A stretch of DNA of 10,615 nucleotides from Anaeromyces robustus (Eukaryota > Neocallimastigomycota > Neocallimastigomycetes > Neocallimastigales > Neocallimastigaceae): assembly GCA_002104895.1 (NCBI GenBank), contig MCFG01000758.1:1-10615 (forward strand). The letters are read 5' to 3'. Under the pieces are notes generated by a model that ran no database searches, was not told where the DNA came from, and saw nothing but the letters and a program-made list of their open reading frames with translations. This document shows positions 7,021-10,615 of the stretch, one piece after another (the stretch's first letter is position 1; each line of letters starts with the position of its first letter). Made by a program: the position numbers and the translations under genes.

Positions 7021-7456
7021 ATTTTCCTTTAATAAATAATTCATGGAAACAGAGACCAAAAATAGGAATAGGTAATATTAAGAGAGTCTAAAAGTTTTGG
7101 AATGTTTTTATTTTATTTCGGTTATTGAGAGATTCCAGGACGGTATAAAAAGAATTCGAGAGTAGTATATATTTGACTAAAACTATAAGGAGTGACTAGT
7201 AAAGACTAAAGAACTAGTTGAGAAAGTAGCTAAGAAAACGGAAAGTCAGCTAGAATGGTTTGTATAAGTATTAACTAAGAAAATAAAGTAGTATCAAAAG
7301 GTAGCTGACTAATTAAGGTAGATTATAATAAGAATTGACTGAGCAAGGTAGATTCCTAGAAAAAGGTAGCCGAGAATTCAGAATAAGGTACTAGTCTTTA
7401 GGTAGCTTTGATTACGAAGGTATTGTGTTTGTTTCTTCCAATTTGGGCACTTTTAT
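7021..7456 (+). promoter_or_regulatory. Promoter-like stretch: TATA box and repeated AAGGTA words
   Basis: TATAAAAAG (7144-7152) stands in a less AT-rich setting, followed by purine-rich DNA with GACTA-type words and then a cluster of AAGGTA or close variants at 7298, 7315, 7345, 7363, 7385, 7400 and 7417. No open frame was found. The order tandem array, TATA, transcribed-type leader is what an LTR U3-R-U5 on the plus strand would look like. E3 then interrupts the 3' end of this stretch. No LTR boundary could be fixed. Confidence 0.35.
7452..7456 (+). repeat. Possible target-site duplication TTTAT, left of E3
   Basis: TTTAT precedes E3 and recurs at 8053-8057, one base beyond the terminal CGTTACA. 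In DNA this AT-rich a five-base match is weak evidence, and the extra base makes it weaker. Confidence 0.4.
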
Positions 7457-7859
7457 TGTAACAATCCTAATGGGATAAGATTGTCTTTTGTTTTGTAACA
7501 CAATAGGTTCGTAATAATATTTATAAGTAATTGAATTTGTTTTTTGAGATCTTGTTTTATTAATTTATTAAATTATTAAAATATTATTTATTAACAATTA
7601 GTAATGTAATATTTCAAATTACTTATAAACTAATTAGTTAATAAAAGTGCGATTTTAAAAAATATTTTCTTTGTAAAATTTTACACCTATTTATAGTTTT
7701 TTCGGAAAAATAGTTTTAAAAATAAAAGTATATAAAAAATAATGAAAAATGCTAGAAACTTAGATTTTTCGATTGAAAATGAATCTTATAGAAAAATAAA
7801 GAAATATTATAAAATTTTTTCTTAAAGTTTCTAATTTTATTCCATGCAATTCTATGAAG

Positions 7860-7906
7860 AAATACAGAAATAAAATACAGAAACAAATACAGAATAAAAT
7901 ACAGAA
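7860..7906 (-). repeat. Four-copy repeat in E3 (TTCTGTATTT on minus strand)
   Basis: Copies of AAATACAGAA on the plus strand lie at 7860, 7873, 7885 and 7897. It is the mirrored equivalent of the array at 389-435 in E1. Confidence 0.75.
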
Positions 7907-7951
7907 ATTTGTAATTAAATTTTAAAATAAAAATTTTTTTTTTATAAAATT

Positions 7952-8024
7952 TGGAACTAGTGTGGGTCGAACCCAGAGCGTTTGCCCTGATGGTCCTAGT
8001 GACTAACCACTAGGCCATGGTTAC
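7952..8024 (-). ncRNA. tRNA-like segment (box A + box B) inside E3
   Basis: On the minus strand, box A is TGGCCTAGTGG (8017-8007) and box B is GGTTCGACCC (7973-7964), at tRNA spacing. The fold is better than in E1. TGGCCTAGTG pairs with CACTAGG and CCA (one bulged A) around a 6-nt loop. CAGGGC pairs with GCTCTG around AAAC. GGG pairs with CCC around TTCGA. GTAACCA and TAGTTCC can close the group with five of seven pairs. The result is cloverleaf-like but has no seven-base anticodon loop. It is not a decoding tRNA. Confidence 0.55.
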
Positions 8025-8052
8025 TATTTTACTAATTGAGGATTCGTTACAA

Positions 8053-8057
8053 TTTAT
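8053..8057 (+). repeat. Possible target-site duplication TTTAT, right of E3
   Basis: Partner of the pentamer at 7452-7456, with one unmatched A (8052) between it and the terminal CGTTACA. Confidence 0.4.
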
Positions 8058-8327
8058 ATACTTTTACATTATTAATATTGATTAATGTCGCGAATATTAG
8101 TGGATTTAAAATTGAAATTCACTAATAGATCAATTACATTTAAATTTCGTTATTGACTAAATCACTTAAAATTCGATTTTCAATAAAATAAACAAATATT
8201 AAAAAGTATTTAAATTGATATTGTAAAGGGTTTGGACAAATTAAATAAATATTAATCAACTTAATTTAACCCTTAAGATATTAATAAAAATAATCAGAAG
8301 AAAAATAACGATAACTTGGCAAATATT

Positions 8328-8452
8328 GAAGATTTCCTCCGCTTCGCTTTGATTTTATGCTCATTGAGAAGCTCTGCTCAAGAGCTACAACATATCTGAA
8401 TTTCAGCCCATTTGGACCACTGGTTGGCGAGATATTGGACTTTAAAGGTTTA
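8328..8452. other. GC-richer island with overlapping hairpins
   Basis: A 125-bp island in otherwise very AT-rich DNA. AGCTCT (8370-8375) pairs with AGAGCT (8381-8386) around a 5-nt loop. The overlapping pair TTGAG (8364-8368) and CTCAA (8377-8381) would form an alternative, mutually exclusive hairpin. One minus-strand frame is open across it for about 48 codons, without a start or recognisable domain. It may be a piece of an older element or a structured RNA. I do not recognise it. Confidence 0.35.
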
Positions 8453-9120
8453 TACAATATAAAAATATAATTAAATATTTACAAGGATCCATAAATAAAT
8501 AATTATAATATTTTATATAGATAAAATCTTTTTATTTCAATAATTATATTATAATTTATAATAATAATAATCATTCAGATATACAGAAAACGCCTTCAAA
8601 TAATTTATAAAATATTAATTAGAATAATAATAATAATTTATATAATATATTATAATAATTGTTAATTATTTTTATAAAAATTAGAATAGTTGATTATTAT
8701 ATTAATTTACAGAAATTCTTAGAATTCTAAAAATCTCAAAAAGATTTAAAATTTACTTAAGATCTTAAATAATTAAAAATATCCCATTTTATCTAGAATT
8801 AATTATACAGAAAAGATTATAAAAATCCAAAGATAAAAATAATTAATATATAGATAAATAATTAAATAGTATACTAAACAATTAAAATAATTAAATAGTT
8901 AACTAGTTAAATAATTAGAATAGTTATAAATCTAAATCTTAGATTATAAATTCTTATCATTAAATTTATTAATAGTTTATATAGTTTTATATTAGTTTTA
9001 TATAGTTAGATTTTTATCAATATTATTTTATTCATATATTTTATTTAAAATTATACATGTATAAATATATTATCAATAGATTATAATAATTAAATGTATT
9101 AATAATTATTAGATTTAGAA
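8453..9120. other. Featureless very AT-rich stretch
   Basis: Dense AATAAT, TTAATTA and TATATA words with no open frame, no box A/B pair and no long exact repeat that I could see. Confidence 0.5.
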
Positions 9121-9124
9121 AAAG

Positions 9125-9177
9125 TATAAATAAGGATTGAAATTACAATTCCTTTTAATCTTTGTAAGATTATTAAC
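9125..9177 (+). promoter_or_regulatory. Promoter-like module, copy 1
   Basis: TATAAATA (9125-9132), with the 19-mer TCTTTGTAAGATTATTAAC (9159-9177) starting 34 bases downstream of the TATA start. The same pair recurs 555 bases on. It could mark an LTR core promoter and transcript start. Function is inferred from the duplicated layout. Confidence 0.4.
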
Positions 9178-9680
9178 TAAATAACTTAGAATTAATGACT
9201 TAATAATCTAATTATTATTTAAACTTTTCTTAATTAATTATTAATAAAAAATATTATTATAAAACTTAATTATTTTAAAAAAGTGTTCTTTTAATTAATT
9301 AATTTATTGTGTATTAATAAATAAATTTGCCTATTAATTATATATTTGTTTAATTAGTTATTTTGTTATTAATTAAACATCTTGACCTGACCATTATTAA
9401 ACCAAAACTACCCTCATTTAACAGTATTGTTAAGGATTTGAATGGATTATAGATATAAGCCACATTATATCTATTAAATATTTATTATTCAGCATGTTTA
9501 TGCGCCCCAAATCCTTATACAATTTAATTATTATTAATTTTATTAATAATACAGTTGAATATAAATTATACTTTTATTTTATTAACAAATTATATTCTTA
9601 TCTTATATTATTTTAATATATATTACTATAATTAATATAAATATTAATTTACTTATATTATTGTATTGTTCAATGAAATG

Positions 9681-9732
9681 TATAAAAGATTGATGAAATA
9701 TGTATTCTTACATTCTTTGTAAGATTATTAAC
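9681..9732 (+). promoter_or_regulatory. Promoter-like module, copy 2, upstream of Gag
   Basis: TATAAAAG (9681-9688), then an exact copy of the 19-mer (9714-9732) 33 bases after the TATA start. It is the nearest TATA-led site to the plus-strand Gag, about 250 bases upstream of its ATG. Confidence 0.45.
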
Positions 9733-9935
9733 CTAATAATAATCTAATAAAATATAATTATAAAATAATTAAACAAATTTAAATAAAGAAACTATATTTA
9801 TAATAAAACTTATAATAAAATTAATATTAGTGAACACCCTACGTATTAGATTATTGAGCATTTCGACCAAGTTAAACTTTAAACCAAACTAAAACTTTAC
9901 AATAATCTTACCTGCTGTTTTGTAACTTCCTTGGA

Positions 9936-10613
9936 ATGCCAAAGTTCTCCTTAAGAAAAAACACGGGTTATTCTGCTAAATCGGACGAAGAAATGGAGAT
10001 GAATCAAGAAGATTCAGTTCAACAATTAAGAATAGAAGCCTCACAAGCCTGCAATTCCTTAGCTGAAGGGCTTGAACAATTAAGTAATGAGACTTCCCAA
10101 GCTTGCTCAAATATTATGTCTGGAGTAAATCAAGGCTTCGTCTCAAAGGATGATTTGCAATGTTACCATCAAGAGGTAATGAAACAATTTCAATCCTACG
10201 AGCGTGCTAATAATGAGATAATGAACTCTTTAGAATCTCTGAAAAAGGCTACTCTCTACTTTAAGCGCGAACTTACACAAAGAGAGAGACTTTATCCTGG
10301 TGCTACGGCTTCTACTAGCGAACAACCAACTCCTGTAGCTACCACTTCTGCTCCTCAAGCTACTTTCGATGATAACGCTTCTACTACTACCAGGTTTGAC
10401 GTAGACAACGACGTTATCATGAGAACAGCTTTTCCCTATACTGTTGCTCAGGTACCGGAACCTGGTCTTTTTTACGGCGATATCTCCGAAATTGAACTAT
10501 TCTGTCAACTTTGCGGAGATACATTCAAAACTTATCCTTGTAAGTTATGGCCCGAAGAAGCAAAAATCAACTTCGTTCAGTCTAGGTTGCGTGGAGCTGC
10601 AAGAAGTTGGTAA
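9936..10613 (+). CDS. Gag N-terminal part of a second Ty3/gypsy-type element
   Basis: 225 residues. The ATG is the first after an in-frame TAA at 9903-9905. Residues 24-114 are helical and probably coiled coil, with a short internal repeat (EASQACN 34-40, ETSQACS 52-58). A Ser/Thr/Pro/Ala-rich linker follows (about 121-155), then from about 176 the start of a retrotransposon Gag domain: FYGD, ELFCQLCGDTF, YP, EEAKINFVQSRLRGAARSW. In related Gag proteins this last motif lies early in the capsid domain and is followed by well over 100 more residues. Here TAA comes straight after Trp225, two bases before the window ends. Either a premature stop or a splice donor (the DNA reads TTG/GTAATC) explains it. 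The sequence is unlike the Gag at 5825, so this is another family, transcribed rightward. Confidence 0.8.
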   Translation: MPKFSLRKNTGYSAKSDEEMEMNQEDSVQQLRIEASQACNSLAEGLEQLSNETSQACSNIMSGVNQGFVSKDDLQCYHQEVMKQFQSYERANNEIMNSLESLKKATLYFKRELTQRERLYPGATASTSEQPTPVATTSAPQATFDDNASTTTRFDVDNDVIMRTAFPYTVAQVPEPGLFYGDISEIELFCQLCGDTFKTYPCKLWPEEAKINFVQSRLRGAARSW

Positions 10614-10615
10614 TC

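Larger units (their letters stand above)
7457..8052 (-). mobile_element. E3: inverted relative of E1 with tRNA-like promoter (~595 bp)
   Basis: Read on the minus strand it begins TGTAACGAATC (from 8051) and ends TGTTACA (at 7457). It aligns with E1 from the first base through the tRNA-like segment, the four-copy TTCTGTATTT array and the following AT-rich part, with scattered substitutions and small indels. The last 100 or so bases differ, and E3 is about 120 bp shorter. TATAAATA on the minus strand (7518-7525) lies 60 bp before the end, and a small hairpin abuts the terminus (ATCC 7464-7467 with GGAT 7473-7476). It has no protein frame. The likely 5-bp duplication TTTAT suggests a solo LTR. 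An alternative left end at 7494 (also TGTAACA) is less favoured because its flank does not match. Confidence 0.65.
8222..9901 (+). mobile_element. Tentative 5' LTR region of the right-hand gypsy element
   Basis: TGTAAAG (8222-8228) and CTTTACA (9895-9901) are perfectly inverted TG...CA ends, and the second lies 34 bases before the Gag ATG at 9936, where the end of a 5' LTR would be expected. The 1,680-bp span is long for a gypsy LTR, and no primer-binding site beginning TGG follows. The matching 3' LTR lies outside the window. The region has two TATA-led promoter-like modules. Seven-base ends can arise by chance in AT-rich DNA, so this is only a candidate. Confidence 0.25.

Noticed and set aside
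246-8052. E1 and E3 as the two LTRs of the chromovirus
   Set aside because: They are in opposite orientation, whereas LTRs of one element are direct repeats. Mixing of flanks expected from a simple inversion was not seen either.
1-10615. CRISPR array, prokaryotic operons or phage genes
   Set aside because: No regular repeat-spacer structure and no bacterial-type genes. All coding sequence is eukaryotic LTR-retrotransposon.

Overview
The window is very AT-rich nuclear DNA of a eukaryote and is made almost entirely of retrotransposons nested in or lying next to one another. I see no host protein gene, no rRNA and no convincing functional tRNA gene. A chromodomain Ty3/gypsy element (chromovirus) with one fused Gag-Pol frame, in strongly AT-rich DNA, suits a fungus best, perhaps an early-diverging lineage. 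That placement is inference, since chromoviruses also occur in plants, vertebrates and amoebae.

Layout. Positions 1-245 are the AT-rich tail of a plus-strand element that runs off the left edge. It ends in a purine tract (234-242) followed by an LTR-like element, E1 (246-960). Positions 1076-5825 carry a minus-strand chromovirus: Gag with a zinc knuckle, aspartic protease, reverse transcriptase, RNase H, integrase with HHCC and DDE motifs, GPY/F module and chromodomain. Its frame is broken once, at the start of the reverse transcriptase, by a 572-bp insertion, E2 (3715-4286). E2 is flanked by a perfect 5-bp duplication, GAGGA. Positions 5826-7456 hold non-coding blocks: an AT-rich leader, two GC-richer blocks each bounded by a homopolymer T tract (24 and 51 nt), a roughly 45-bp tandem repeat array, and a promoter-like stretch with repeated AAGGTA words. 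Element E3 (7457-8052, minus strand) is an inverted relative of E1. Positions 8058-9935 are AT-rich and may include the 5' LTR of a second, plus-strand gypsy-type element, whose Gag (9936-10613) runs into the right edge.

Main observation. E1, E2 and E3 share one architecture although E2 is otherwise different in sequence from E1/E3. Each begins TGTAACG, carries a tRNA-like segment with Pol III box A and box B at normal tRNA spacing within about 100 bp of that end, then has AT-rich DNA with a TATA-like site, and ends in a small hairpin followed by GTTACA. The TG...CA ends and the 5-bp duplication at E2 point to retroviral-type integrase. They therefore look like LTRs, or miniature LTR elements, that have captured a tRNA-derived Pol III promoter, comparable in idea to the 5S-rRNA-bearing Cassandra elements of plants.

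Not resolved: the LTR pair of the minus-strand chromovirus, the exact LTR limits of the right-hand Gag element, and whether any tRNA-like segment is transcribed.
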